DNA of 64,000 nucleotides. Source: Chitinophagaceae bacterium. GTDB taxonomy: Bacteria > Bacteroidota > Bacteroidia > Chitinophagales > Chitinophagaceae. The stretch lies in the NCBI GenBank assembly GCA_947447265.1, contig CANFKC010000017.1, positions 32,763-96,762 of the forward strand, read 5' to 3'. The position numbers and the translations under genes were made by a program. How positions within the stretch are numbered: the first letter of the stretch is position 1; every line of letters begins with the position of its first letter. A model generated the notes under the pieces. That model ran no database searches and was not told the origin of the DNA. It worked only from the letters and a program-made list of their open reading frames with translations. This document shows, in pieces, positions 27,294 through 35,448 of this stretch.

Positions 27294-27671
27294 ATGCAGC
27301 TAGAACCCGAAGAAAATACACCCGTCAACAGGCGAACGCTATTTGTAGCAGGCATTATAATGTTCGTTCTCAATGTTATGTTTGGTGTTCTTTTTCTACG
27401 ATCGCTTATGAGTGGCGGCAGCCGTTCCTCTGGCGACGATGGCATTTTACAAGTCGGATTTTTCGCAGTTTTTCTTGAAGCACTTAGTATTGCCTCTTTA
27501 GTATTGCTGGTAAAATATGGCAGGAGAACGCGCCAAGAGTTACCTGTAGATCAGCAGCCAGAATTTGCCCGCTTTATTTCATCGATGCTGGTGTTATTCA
27601 GTATTCTTATTGCAATTCCGTATGCGCTGATTTTTTGTTTTGCGGTTATTATGTGTATGGGATCAAAATAG
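27294..27671 (+). CDS. Small membrane protein, unknown function
   Basis: 125 residues from the ATG at 27294 (a TTG two codons upstream is less likely). Three hydrophobic segments: about 17-38 (LFVAGIIMFVLNVMFGVLFLRSL), 52-72 (LQVGFFAVFLEALSIASLVLLV) and 94-120 (SMLVLFSILIAIPYALIFCFAVI). The loops carry Arg and Glu. No family is recognised. It lies just downstream of the second palindromic repeat. Confidence 0.6.
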   Translation: MQLEPEENTPVNRRTLFVAGIIMFVLNVMFGVLFLRSLMSGGSRSSGDDGILQVGFFAVFLEALSIASLVLLVKYGRRTRQELPVDQQPEFARFISSMLVLFSILIAIPYALIFCFAVIMCMGSK

Positions 27672-27722
27672 TAGAGCAGCTACCGTTGACAACACTACTA
27701 TGCAATTTCTTGATTATCGAAA

Positions 27723-27755
27723 TTTTGTCTGTACGCGGCTTTATACCTAAATTTG
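27723..27755 (+). promoter_or_regulatory. Bacteroidota-type promoter of the antitoxin gene
   Basis: TTTTG at 27723-27727 and TAAATTTG at 27748-27755 with a 20-base spacer, a good consensus match. Predicted transcription starts just before the ATG at 27771, which argues against an upstream TTG start at 27753. Confidence 0.6.
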
Positions 27756-27770
27756 TTTAAAACAAAGGGT

Positions 27771-27998
27771 ATGTCGCAAGCGATAGACAGAGAATTACAA
27801 CAATACATGGCCTTGCTCAATGCAAGCCAGAAAAAGTCTATCCTGGCTGTTATCAAAACCTTTTTACCTTCTATGGAAAAACCAGAACGGATTAGCCGGA
27901 AACAATACAACCAGGAAATCGAGGAGGCTGAAAGAAGAATGGATGCGGGCCATTACCTTACGCAAGAGGAAGTAGAAAAAGATGCGGCAACATGGTAA
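27771..27998 (+). CDS. Antitoxin-like protein upstream of a broken RelE/ParE toxin
   Basis: 75 residues (MSQAIDRELQQYMALLNASQKKSI). The C-terminal half, ISRKQYNQEIEEAERRMDAGHYLTQEEVEKDAATW, is the amphipathic tail common in ParD/RelB-like antitoxins of Bacteroidota. The toxin gene overlaps the stop by 7 bases. The antitoxin itself is intact, whereas the toxin is interrupted. Start chosen at ATG 27771, downstream of a good promoter. Confidence 0.78.
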   Translation: MSQAIDRELQQYMALLNASQKKSILAVIKTFLPSMEKPERISRKQYNQEIEEAERRMDAGHYLTQEEVEKDAATW

Positions 27999-28297
27999 CT
28001 CAACCATTGAAAGTTAGTTGGGATGAACCAGCGAGCAAACAACTCAAAAAAATCTTTGAATACATAAGGTAAGACTCTGAACAGAACGCCCAAAAAGTAA
28101 AAGACGAAATCATTGCAATGGCAAGGTCTTTATCTGTTCACCCTTTTCGTTACCCACCTGACAAAAACAAAGACGATAACGACGGAAGCTACCGGGCTTT
28201 CGTTAAACACAAATACCGAGTAGCCTACAGAGTATCAGAAAATGAAATACGGATTTTAAGGATAAGGAGTGAAAAGCAGGAGCCACTTTCTTATTAG
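27992..28297 (+). pseudogene. RelE/ParE-type toxin gene with in-frame nonsense codon
   Basis: Reading from ATG 27992 gives MVTQPLKVSWDEPASKQLKK followed by IFEYIR, then TAA (28070-28072), then in the same frame DSEQNAQKVKDEIIAMARSL, HPFRYPPDKN, YRAFVKHKYRVAYRV, ILRIRSEKQEPLSY and TAG. The whole is 101 codons, the right length for a ParE-like toxin. The conserved Y-R-x-F-V, Y-R-V-A-Y and R-I-R-S elements are intact. A single base change from GAA or AAA would give the stop. Re-initiation at the internal ATG 28118 would lose the first helix. Confidence 0.8.
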
Positions 28298-28354
28298 TTC
28301 CCGTTAATACATACTAGTAATCCTTGAAATTAGCAACTGCATAAATGCTGGTAG

Positions 28355-28380
28355 TTGTTGGTAGGGAATACCACCAACAA
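28355..28380. repeat. Palindromic intergenic repeat, TTGTTGG family (copy 3)
   Basis: ttgttggt (28355-28362) and accaacaa (28373-28380), preceded by gtag and with the internal partial match gtagg/taccacc. Confidence 0.6.
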
Positions 28381-28402
28381 TTGAGAACCTAATAATTTGA
28401 TT

Positions 28403-28423
28403 CGCAAGTCGAAAAAACTTGCG
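28403..28423. repeat. Intergenic hairpin repeat, GCAAGTCGAAAA family (copy 3)
   Basis: cgcaagt/acttgcg with loop cgaaaaa, followed by ccaataagtg as in the copies near 27.1 kb. Confidence 0.6.
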
Positions 28424-28456
28424 CCAATAAGTGTCCCCAGACCAAAAGATATCTCT

Positions 28457-29167
28457 TTATCCAGGGAAAGAATCGAGCTTACTTCTGAAGAAGTTTATGG
28501 TGCTGTTCAGGTCGCGGGTTCTGGCATCGAAATTATTGATCTGCTCCCTGAGTGAGATGAGTATCTCCTTCAGATCCTCTGGTGAAATAGCATCGTATTC
28601 CATGAGTTGCAAGATGCCCAGTATGCTCGTTAATGGCTGCCTGACTATGTGCGAGGTAGCAAACGCAAGCTCTTCGAGTTGGTTGATGTATTCGTCTTTA
28701 AGATGGTCTATTGTAATGAACCTGGTGATATCGTATGACACGCACAGAACACCCTTGCTGTGGGTTGAGTTGGTTACAAAGGGCACTTTTACGGTTCTTA
28801 CATACTTTACGTCATTATTAGAGAAGGTGAATTTCTCGAGAGGTATTTCTAACGGGGAATTACTGTCTATAACCATCCTGTCTTCTTCCAGGTGGTGGTA
28901 TTTAACCATATTATTTACTTCCAGGCTGCCATAGCGCGTGCCTTCCAGACCCTGGGGTGTACTATCCATGTATTTAGCCGCCATGTCGTTAACCAGCAGG
29001 AAACGGCCATCATAGTCGCGTGCATAAATAAACTCCGGAATCAAATCTATAACTTGCCTCAACTGGGCCTTGCTATCTAACAAATCGCGCTTTATTTCCT
29101 GTATCTTTTCTGCCGCTTCATTTTCCGGGTTCACGTAAGCCGATGTGTTTGAGAAAGTAGTATCCAT
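28457..29167 (-). CDS. PAS protein with DHp-like H-box but no ATPase domain
   Basis: 236 residues. A PAS domain spans about 35-150 (LRQVIDLIPEFIYARDYDGRFLLVND; VSYDITRF). A DHp-like helix with H173 follows in FATSHIVRQPLTSILGILQL, the same H-box style as the PAS kinase at 5.7-7.2 kb. The protein then ends (DSFPG) after a helical hairpin of about 60 residues. No N, G1 or G2 box exists here or in the 150 bases downstream, which hold only repeats. It could be phosphorylated by another kinase or act as a sensory dimer. The stop looks natural. Confidence 0.82.
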   Translation of the reverse strand: MDTTFSNTSAYVNPENEAAEKIQEIKRDLLDSKAQLRQVIDLIPEFIYARDYDGRFLLVNDMAAKYMDSTPQGLEGTRYGSLEVNNMVKYHHLEEDRMVIDSNSPLEIPLEKFTFSNNDVKYVRTVKVPFVTNSTHSKGVLCVSYDITRFITIDHLKDEYINQLEELAFATSHIVRQPLTSILGILQLMEYDAISPEDLKEILISLREQINNFDARTRDLNSTINFFRSKLDSFPG

Positions 29168-29365
29168 AAATCATAACATTACCGATGCAAAATCATTTGC
29201 CTGCAAAAGTTGTGCTGTAGCGGTAAAAGTAATTTTGCGATATTATCAGACCATTAAGGAATTGTTTCTTTTAGGGGTAATACACGAACTTAATAATAAA
29301 AACTCAATGGGGTAATATTGCGAGGCTATTCGAAAATCAGATGAAGGCAGCTTCTATATTTTTTC

Positions 29366-29373
29366 TAATTTTG
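29366..29373 (+). promoter_or_regulatory. -7 promoter element of the lipoprotein gene
   Basis: TAATTTTG matches TAnnTTTG 15 bases before the start codon at 29388. Confidence 0.45.
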
Positions 29374-29387
29374 CCTAAAATATACCG

Positions 29388-29810
29388 ATGCGATTGCTAA
29401 TCATTTCCTTCCTTTTTGCTTTAGTAGTGTTTTCAGTAGTTGCTTGTAAAAAGCAAGCCGAAGCGACGCCAATTGTTGCGCCCAACTTCAGGGACAGCCT
29501 TGTATCGACTGTGCTGCATATGCCGAAGATATTCAGGGGCATGTATATCCGCGAATTCCGGATTGACACGGTGCTACACAGAGATACTACTTTAAATTAT
29601 GAAACTCCTATTAATCTTAATGCAGACACGATTTATCATCGATACAACTCGGGATGGGGTACGCTTGTTTTAAGCGATACACTTTTTTTCTACCACTTTT
29701 TTTCGAGAGTGGGTTGGCCTTATGACGAGCGTTTTTCCTAGTTTAAAGCCACGGATAGCGTCGCTATTGAATCGTCATGGGGTTACTATTTTTACGGAAA
29801 GAAAATTTAG
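29388..29810 (+). pseudogene. Lipoprotein gene interrupted by an in-frame TAG
   Basis: From ATG 29388 the frame reads a lipoprotein signal (MRLLIISFLFALVVFSVVAC) and about 98 further residues ending PYDERFS, then TAG (29739-29741). It continues in the same frame with FKATDSVAIESSWGYYFYGK before TAG at 29808-29810, giving 141 codons in all. The downstream segment (SVAIESSWGYY) reads as a natural lipoprotein ending, so the TAG is probably a nonsense mutation. If it is a true stop, the gene is 29388-29741 (117 residues). Family not recognised. Confidence 0.6.
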
Positions 29811-29948
29811 AATTGCGAAACCCAGCCGAACCTCCTCTCGAAAATAGAGGACAGGTTATCTGGGTTAGGGGCATAAAAAGGAAAGCGGTAGGATGGGTAA
29901 CTTTTGTCTATTTTTGAATGCCTGGCGAATAACAATTCAAAACTTAAA

Positions 29949-30746
29949 ATGAATGTAAGAACACGAAGATCAAAGCCGAATGTATTGCTTGCTCTAGCCT
30001 TGGTTGCAGTTGTTACGCGGGCCCTTCTGTCTTGTAAACAGGGCGCGGTAAAAAATGACCATACCGCCGACAAACAAGAAAGGAGCATTGATACTTCTGC
30101 AACGCCAGATTCTTCTGCCATCAAAAATACACTAAGCCCGGGCCATAGTATTTACCTGGATACTCTGCTTAGTGGAGATAAGCTCCAGGTGGTATTCGAT
30201 AGTGACGTGGTTTCGGTTTATTTTAATAGTCAGGTTACCAAGACGAAAATCTATTGCGACCACGAAGACAAAAAGGTGATACATGTAGGGAAGCCGGGGA
30301 ACTATAGCTATACCAATTTCGTGTTTCAGCATTCAGCAGGTATTGTTGCTTTTCAGAACTATAACGATGCATTTGCACGCTGTAGGTTTTTTGCATTCCG
30401 TATGGAAAAGGGAAAAATGATCTTCCTCACTCCTGATAAAAACAAAATGGTTGATACCGACTCGCCTCTTGTTTGCGAAAAAGACCAGATTATTATGGTT
30501 GACGGAGAGCATATTCTACTGCTCAATTACCACAGCAGCCGTGAAACAAAAACACCCTATTATGACTCTACAGGCCGTTACGTTGGGGAGTTAGATGGAG
30601 ATGAACGCTACTATAATTTTACGATGCTGCACCTTCGAAACCTTTCGCTAAAGACATTTGATGTAGGTGGGACGGGCAATGAATTTGCTATGGAAGAAGA
30701 TTATAACCAACTCATAAGGAGAGCCATCCGTTCTGCGAGAAAGTAA
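29949..30746 (+). CDS. Putative lipoprotein, unknown function
   Basis: 265 residues from ATG 29949 (the longer frame starts at 29904). The signal is MNVRTRRSKPNVLLALALVAV with lipobox RALLSC. The mature part is Asp/Lys-rich at first (DHTADKQERSIDTSATPDSS), then a beta-rich domain (LDTLLSGDKLQVVFDSDVVSVYF, HAKVIHVGKPGNYSYTNF-like, EHILLLNYHSSRETKTPYYDS). It ends DVGGTGNEFAMEEDYNQLI. No family recognised. Its neighbour upstream is the interrupted lipoprotein. Confidence 0.65.
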   Translation: MNVRTRRSKPNVLLALALVAVVTRALLSCKQGAVKNDHTADKQERSIDTSATPDSSAIKNTLSPGHSIYLDTLLSGDKLQVVFDSDVVSVYFNSQVTKTKIYCDHEDKKVIHVGKPGNYSYTNFVFQHSAGIVAFQNYNDAFARCRFFAFRMEKGKMIFLTPDKNKMVDTDSPLVCEKDQIIMVDGEHILLLNYHSSRETKTPYYDSTGRYVGELDGDERYYNFTMLHLRNLSLKTFDVGGTGNEFAMEEDYNQLIRRAIRSARK

Positions 30747-30890
30747 ATGACTTTGTTGTTGCTTTTAATACTTGTAATCCGAGCAAACAGCGCTCGCGGC
30801 TATTCATATTTAAGTCCTTCGGACCATGCAGATCTTTGACAGGCAAATTGTATAATTTGACCTGCGCCAATCGAAGCAAAAATCTCGTCT

Positions 30891-30898
30891 TATCTTTG
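30891..30898 (+). promoter_or_regulatory. -7 promoter element of the SGNH/T9SS gene
   Basis: TATCTTTG matches TAnnTTTG 20 bases before the start codon at 30919. Confidence 0.5.
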
Positions 30899-30918
30899 TA
30901 CAGACAAATCCGTAATAC

Positions 30919-32178
30919 ATGAAACACCTATTAATTGCTGTAATTCTATTTTTGCTGGGGTATAATTGTGTTGCATCAACCGACACAACCCGGGTATTTT
31001 TTATCGGTAACAGCTTTACCTATACCAGCGATGTTCCTGGCCTTATGAAGGGGTTATGTGATTCTGCGAAAGTTGGATTCTATTACCAGCAACACACACC
31101 CGGAGGGATATCGGTTGGTGATATTTCGCAGGATACTTTTGCCCACTGGCGCAACCGCGACGTTTTTAATACGCTCAGGCTGGGTATTTGGGACTATGTG
31201 GTACTGCAAGACAACCAGGGCCGCTTCGTGCTGAATTACGGCACATTCCCTTCTCCATCAACAAGTCGCGTTATAGAGGGCCATATTAAAATACGCGACA
31301 GCATGAAGCATTATAATGCCTGTGCCAATATGATTCTTTTTGCGGGCTGGGCGGTACAGGGTGCGCTGCCGCCTTATGGCAGTACTGGTTCAGCACTGAT
31401 AGACCGTATCAATGCCAATTATTCGTTCCTGAATGATAGTATGCATCAGGTTGTTTCGCCTATTGGTATTGCCTGGAAGCGAGCCATAGTAGCGTTACCA
31501 ACTGTAAATTTGTGGAGTGCAGACAGCACCCATGAGTCGCTGGAGGGTGCCTATCTTACTGCTTGTGTTATTTACAGCACTATTTTCAGGCTGAACCCCG
31601 AAAATATCCGTTTTACAGGCGGTGTAGATACTGCCGCAGCAAGACAGATGCGGATAATCGCATGGCAGACTGTTACTGACAGCATGGGTAACAACAATCT
31701 TACTTCGATAACTATCCCGCTATCGGTGTCAGGTTCGGTATTGACCGCTACCGGAACCTACCATGGTTACCAATGGTTCAAAAACGATACTTTGATAGCC
31801 GGTGCTACGAGCGCCGCCTATACTACAATAGGAGCATCTTGTTACCGCGTAACCGGGCTTGATTCTTCAGGCTGCGAGGTGCGTTCTATGCCTTATTGCT
31901 TCGCTGCAGCCACACAATTAGCGGCTGACCCAACTAGCAGTGTCACGAATGTATACCCCAATCCGTGCGAAAATGTTTTGCACCTGCACACCACGATTGC
32001 TGATGCCCGTGCCGTGATAACGGATATTTCCGGGAAAGTGGTTAAGGAGATTGTGTTGGCAAATAGAGAAACGATTGTGCCTATGGCTGATGTCCATCCA
32101 GGTATCTATATAGTTACGGTCTATTCGGGAGAGGCAGTAACACGCGAGCGGATACTGATCAGTAAGTACCAGCAGTAA
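30919..32178 (+). CDS. Secreted SGNH-like protein with T9SS type A tail
   Basis: 419 residues. Signal peptide MKHLLIAVILFLLGYNCVAS. The SGNH-like domain has block I as FFIGNSFTYTSD (GNS, S32) and a block V-like Asp-x-x-His in ADSTHESLEGAY (about 201-204). The intervening VVLQDNQGRF would hold the oxyanion residues. An Ig-like linker follows (about 265-325), then the T9SS tail with VYPNPCENVLHLH and ITDISGKVVKE ... PGIYIVTV. An esterase or other acyl hydrolase exported by T9SS is likely. Substrate unknown. Confidence 0.88.
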   Translation: MKHLLIAVILFLLGYNCVASTDTTRVFFIGNSFTYTSDVPGLMKGLCDSAKVGFYYQQHTPGGISVGDISQDTFAHWRNRDVFNTLRLGIWDYVVLQDNQGRFVLNYGTFPSPSTSRVIEGHIKIRDSMKHYNACANMILFAGWAVQGALPPYGSTGSALIDRINANYSFLNDSMHQVVSPIGIAWKRAIVALPTVNLWSADSTHESLEGAYLTACVIYSTIFRLNPENIRFTGGVDTAAARQMRIIAWQTVTDSMGNNNLTSITIPLSVSGSVLTATGTYHGYQWFKNDTLIAGATSAAYTTIGASCYRVTGLDSSGCEVRSMPYCFAAATQLAADPTSSVTNVYPNPCENVLHLHTTIADARAVITDISGKVVKEIVLANRETIVPMADVHPGIYIVTVYSGEAVTRERILISKYQQ

Positions 32179-32242
32179 GGATAGGTTACTGTTCGGGCGG
32201 TAGTCATTCAAAAGACAACCTTAAGGCATCGACGCTTTACAC

Positions 32243-32250
32243 TACATTTG
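32243..32250 (+). promoter_or_regulatory. -7 promoter element of the bestrophin gene
   Basis: TACATTTG matches TAnnTTTG, 32 bases upstream of ATG 32283. A second TACATTTTTG lies just downstream. Confidence 0.4.
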
Positions 32251-32282
32251 TTTTTACATTTTTGTATCCCCAAAGCAACTTT

Positions 32283-33161
32283 ATGATCAACTATAATAAC
32301 CGCAACTGGCTCAACCTGTTTCAGCTAAAAAAGGCAGATACCTTTCGCAGACTTGCGCCCGTGATAATAGCTGTTGGCATTTACAGCGCTGTTGTAGTTT
32401 TTGTGGAGACCGATTGGCTTCATTTACCGGATACTTCGCCAGTGAAGCAGTTTACTATGTTACACACCCTACTGGGGTTTGTAATTTCGATGTTGCTGGT
32501 TTTCCGTACTAATACCGCATACGACCGATGGTGGGAAGGGCGCAAGCTATGGGGTTCACTTATAAATAACAGTCGTAACCTGGCTATAAAGGTTGATGCC
32601 TTTGTACCTGCCGGGGATGCGGCTAACCGGGCATTCTTCCGAAAAATAATACCGCTCTTTGCCAGGGCTATGCGTAAACACCTGCTTGCCGAGGCTACCC
32701 GCCTGGAACTAGATACAGAACCGCACCCTGAAATTCCGAATTTTGACCATACCAAACATTTGCCTGTGCAGATAGCCGGAGCCATTACCAACCGTGTGCA
32801 GCGGCTCTATAAGGACGGTTTAATTTCAGGAGAACAACTCTTTTTTATGAATGCAGAACTGCAGTCGTTTCTTGATGTTTGCGGCGCATGCGAAAGGATA
32901 AAGAACACACCAATACCGTATTCTTACAGCTCGTTTATAAAGAAGTTCATTTTCGTTTATACCATAACACTGCCGCTTGGCCTGGCGTTCAGCCTGCATT
33001 ATCTGCTGGTACCTGTTGTGGGATTTGTTTTTTATGTACTAGCCAGTCTTGAACTAATTGCAGAGGAAATAGAAGACCCTTTTGGCAGTGACGCTAATGA
33101 CCTACCAATGGATAGAATGGCGGAAACCATAAGGAAAAACGTGGAAGATATTATTGCGTGA
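32283..33161 (+). CDS. Bestrophin family (UPF0187) channel protein
   Basis: 292 residues from ATG 32283 (MINYNNRNWLNLFQLKKADTFRRL); the longer frame starts with TTG. Bestrophin-like features: N-terminal membrane helix (IIAVGIYSAVVVFVE), LHTLLGFVISMLLVFRTNTAYDRWWEGRKLWG (about 57-88), PIPYSYSSFIKKFIFVYTITLPLGLAF (about 210-236) and the final EEIEDPFGSDANDLPMD acidic motif. Bacterial members form pentameric anion or cation channels in the inner membrane. Ion specificity is not predicted here. Confidence 0.93.
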   Translation: MINYNNRNWLNLFQLKKADTFRRLAPVIIAVGIYSAVVVFVETDWLHLPDTSPVKQFTMLHTLLGFVISMLLVFRTNTAYDRWWEGRKLWGSLINNSRNLAIKVDAFVPAGDAANRAFFRKIIPLFARAMRKHLLAEATRLELDTEPHPEIPNFDHTKHLPVQIAGAITNRVQRLYKDGLISGEQLFFMNAELQSFLDVCGACERIKNTPIPYSYSSFIKKFIFVYTITLPLGLAFSLHYLLVPVVGFVFYVLASLELIAEEIEDPFGSDANDLPMDRMAETIRKNVEDIIA

Positions 33162-33391
33162 TAGGCCTGGCAAAGAACATCGCATCGCTGAATTTTACGC
33201 TGTTGTTTAAAGTTTAAGAGACCTCATCCCCAGCCATTCTCTAAAGCGAAGGGAGATCTATGTCTGGGCCGTGGCGCAGGTGTTATGAAAACATCTCAGT
33301 TTAAGAGATGCAGATAAAAACGTAAAGAACGACTTGAGACGTTCGCAAAATAGAAAGAGCACCTAGCCGCGGAGCCGGGGCAAGGACACTG

Positions 33392-34789
33392 CTATTTAAT
33401 CAGCGTTACATTGCCTTTGAGCAATTTCGGTTCGCCGAGGTTATTCTCGTATAGCAAGGTCCAGGCGAAGACTTCCATATCCTGCATCATGCCCTTGTAT
33501 CGACCGTCCCAGCCATCGGTACCATCATAGACCAAATTGCCATACCTATTGTAAATCCTGAGGTATTTAACGTTGCACGGCCCCATAAACTCTGGCTTAA
33601 ATATATCATTCAATCCGTCACCATTAGGTGTAAAGGCATTAGGCATAGTAGCGTCAGAATGGTCTACAACATGCACTATGATTGAATCAGTGACCTCGCA
33701 ACCAATAACAGCAGTGACCACTACTGCATACTTGAATGTGCCAATCTCGTTAAAAACAGCAGTAGGGTCTGGAATAGTATCGTTACTGAGGTTGTACCCA
33801 GTAAACCATTGGTATTTTGCGCCACCATAAGCATGAAACTGTATGGTAGTCCCCTTCAAAACAACGGTATCTTTACGCGCATCCGTGTAAGCGTCGGCAC
33901 AGCTACTTACAATAACCTGGAAATGCTGGTAAACCTTGTTTATAGCAACCCCTCCACGCCATTCAATACAATTTACCGCCAAAAAATAAGTGCCGATGCG
34001 GTCGGGCTTACAAGACAAAACACCTGTTGAGGGGTCTAAAGCCATACCACCGGCAATACCCATCGGATTTAGTGTGGTGGCAGGGGACCTATAAACAATG
34101 CTATCGTATGGGCCACTCTTCGGGAATGGTTTTATGTTGTTTGGGTCGCCCCCCTTCAAAATATTCACCAATTCATAGCTGAGTGAGTCTCCGTCGGCAT
34201 CACTGGCCGAAAGGTCCATAGCCAAATTATCATTTACACAGGTTACAAATTGGGAATTGTATTTAAATACTGCACTTGTATTCTTTATTGCCGGAGGTAT
34301 TACACAATAATAAGTTGGCCCGATATCGCCGGGGATTGGAATGTTTACAGGAGTTGATGCAAAGCAACACCTCTGATAACTTACAATGTAGCCGTCAGTA
34401 CTGGCAGGCAGCAAGAAGGTAGATTTAAACTGCCTTTCCATTATACAAACATTGGCCCCAATGAATTTACACGGATTTAATGCTGCTGGTGCCAATACAA
34501 CACTGGAAATGTATGTAGCGGTGGTATCCTTGGCTACAAGGGTGTGGTTGACTTTGCCATATACGGCAAAAAAAGCTGGATTATCATTACTAATAGCATC
34601 TGGCTGCCCATTTATGCAATCATCGTACAAAGTAAAGGTTACTTCGTAACGCTCTTTTGTGCCAGAAAGACCCAGATATCTATAGGTCATATTTCCACCT
34701 ATTATATGACTTGCCTGGACTTGATGAGAAAGACCGAGCAATACGGCTAATACTATGTAAACACGAGCTATTAAGGTGTATTTGGGCAT
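33392..34789 (-). CDS. Secreted protein with gliding-associated (CHU_C, T9SS type B) tail
   Basis: 465 residues from the ATG at 34789, where a clear signal peptide begins (MPKYTLIARVYIVLAVLLGL, cleavage after QA of SHQVQA). The frame upstream is unrelated sequence. The N-terminal domain begins SHIIGGNMTYRYLG, a common opening for large Bacteroidota surface proteins. A PKD-like segment follows, and the C terminus PNAFTPNGDGLNDIFKP ... YNRYGNLVYDGTDGWDG is the CHU_C type B T9SS sorting domain. An adhesin- or matrix-like role is likely. Confidence 0.9.
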   Translation of the reverse strand: MPKYTLIARVYIVLAVLLGLSHQVQASHIIGGNMTYRYLGLSGTKERYEVTFTLYDDCINGQPDAISNDNPAFFAVYGKVNHTLVAKDTTATYISSVVLAPAALNPCKFIGANVCIMERQFKSTFLLPASTDGYIVSYQRCCFASTPVNIPIPGDIGPTYYCVIPPAIKNTSAVFKYNSQFVTCVNDNLAMDLSASDADGDSLSYELVNILKGGDPNNIKPFPKSGPYDSIVYRSPATTLNPMGIAGGMALDPSTGVLSCKPDRIGTYFLAVNCIEWRGGVAINKVYQHFQVIVSSCADAYTDARKDTVVLKGTTIQFHAYGGAKYQWFTGYNLSNDTIPDPTAVFNEIGTFKYAVVVTAVIGCEVTDSIIVHVVDHSDATMPNAFTPNGDGLNDIFKPEFMGPCNVKYLRIYNRYGNLVYDGTDGWDGRYKGMMQDMEVFAWTLLYENNLGEPKLLKGNVTLIK

Positions 34790-35448
34790 TGGAAATAAAT
34801 TTAGGTGTGTTAAGTACCTAGAAATAACGCATTTAGACTGAAAATATTTCGTTCCGGGATATTTAAATGTTTGCTGTGGCAAAATAGAAGGCTCGCACTT
34901 TATTGCCATCCCATTAAAAAAGTAAGAGCGGTACCGAACATCTTGAACGCGCATCGAAAATATGAAGCACATAAAATATGATGAAAAGGGCCAAAATTCA
35001 TTGTAAAACTTTGCAATATTACTATCGTTCGAGGGAAGGAAATCCGGACAAAAAAAATCAAGAAACCGATATTCGGTTTTGCATTTTTTAAACGCAGATC
35101 TTCTTTCTGTTCAAAGCCCTGAAACTATTGTCTGTAGCGGCTTTATGAACTAACCAAGTAGGAAAAGAAAGGCAGGTATTTAGCATATCATTCGTAGAAA
35201 AGTGCAAATCATTTGCACTTTTCTACGAACGATATGCAGCAAAGTGCACACCATTTGGCGATGATTTTTCCAGCGTGGTGAAGTAGTGCAATTTTACGTC
35301 AGAAAGCAGGGGAAATGGAAGACACCAAGGCAGGATGTAAAGTGACCAGGAACATTTCCCCAGCTTTTTTAAAGGTTAGTAAGACAAACGTAGAGGAACG
35401 ATATTAAAAAATGATTTCAAATTCAGCAACGAAAAACCAACTAAAGCA
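34790..35448. other. 659-base intergenic region upstream of the capsid/tail module
   Basis: No protein-coding frame is credible here. A terminator-like hairpin is seen at 35063-35080 (aaaccga/tcggttt, loop tat, then ttttgc and a T-run on the plus strand). The perfect 39-bp palindrome lies at 35191-35229, with another aaagtgca at 35241-35248. No TAnnTTTG promoter was found between the palindrome and the first module gene, so transcription may depend on another sigma factor or an activator. Confidence 0.6.
35191..35248 (+). promoter_or_regulatory. Perfect 39-bp palindromic operator upstream of capsid/tail module
   Basis: Two 19-bp arms (TTCGTAGAAAAGTGCAAAT and its exact complement) flank a single C at 35210. 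A further gcagcaaagtgca repeats the half-site at 35236-35248. The same element, 31 of 39 identical and in the same orientation relative to transcription, precedes the minus-strand head module at 17650-17688. The first gene starts about 200 bases downstream. Confidence 0.75.

Noticed and set aside
33162..33391. Possible gene or RNA in the gap after the bestrophin gene
   Set aside because: Only a low-complexity stretch resembling a dispersed cctcatccccagcc repeat was seen; no coding frame or stable hairpin with a T-run.
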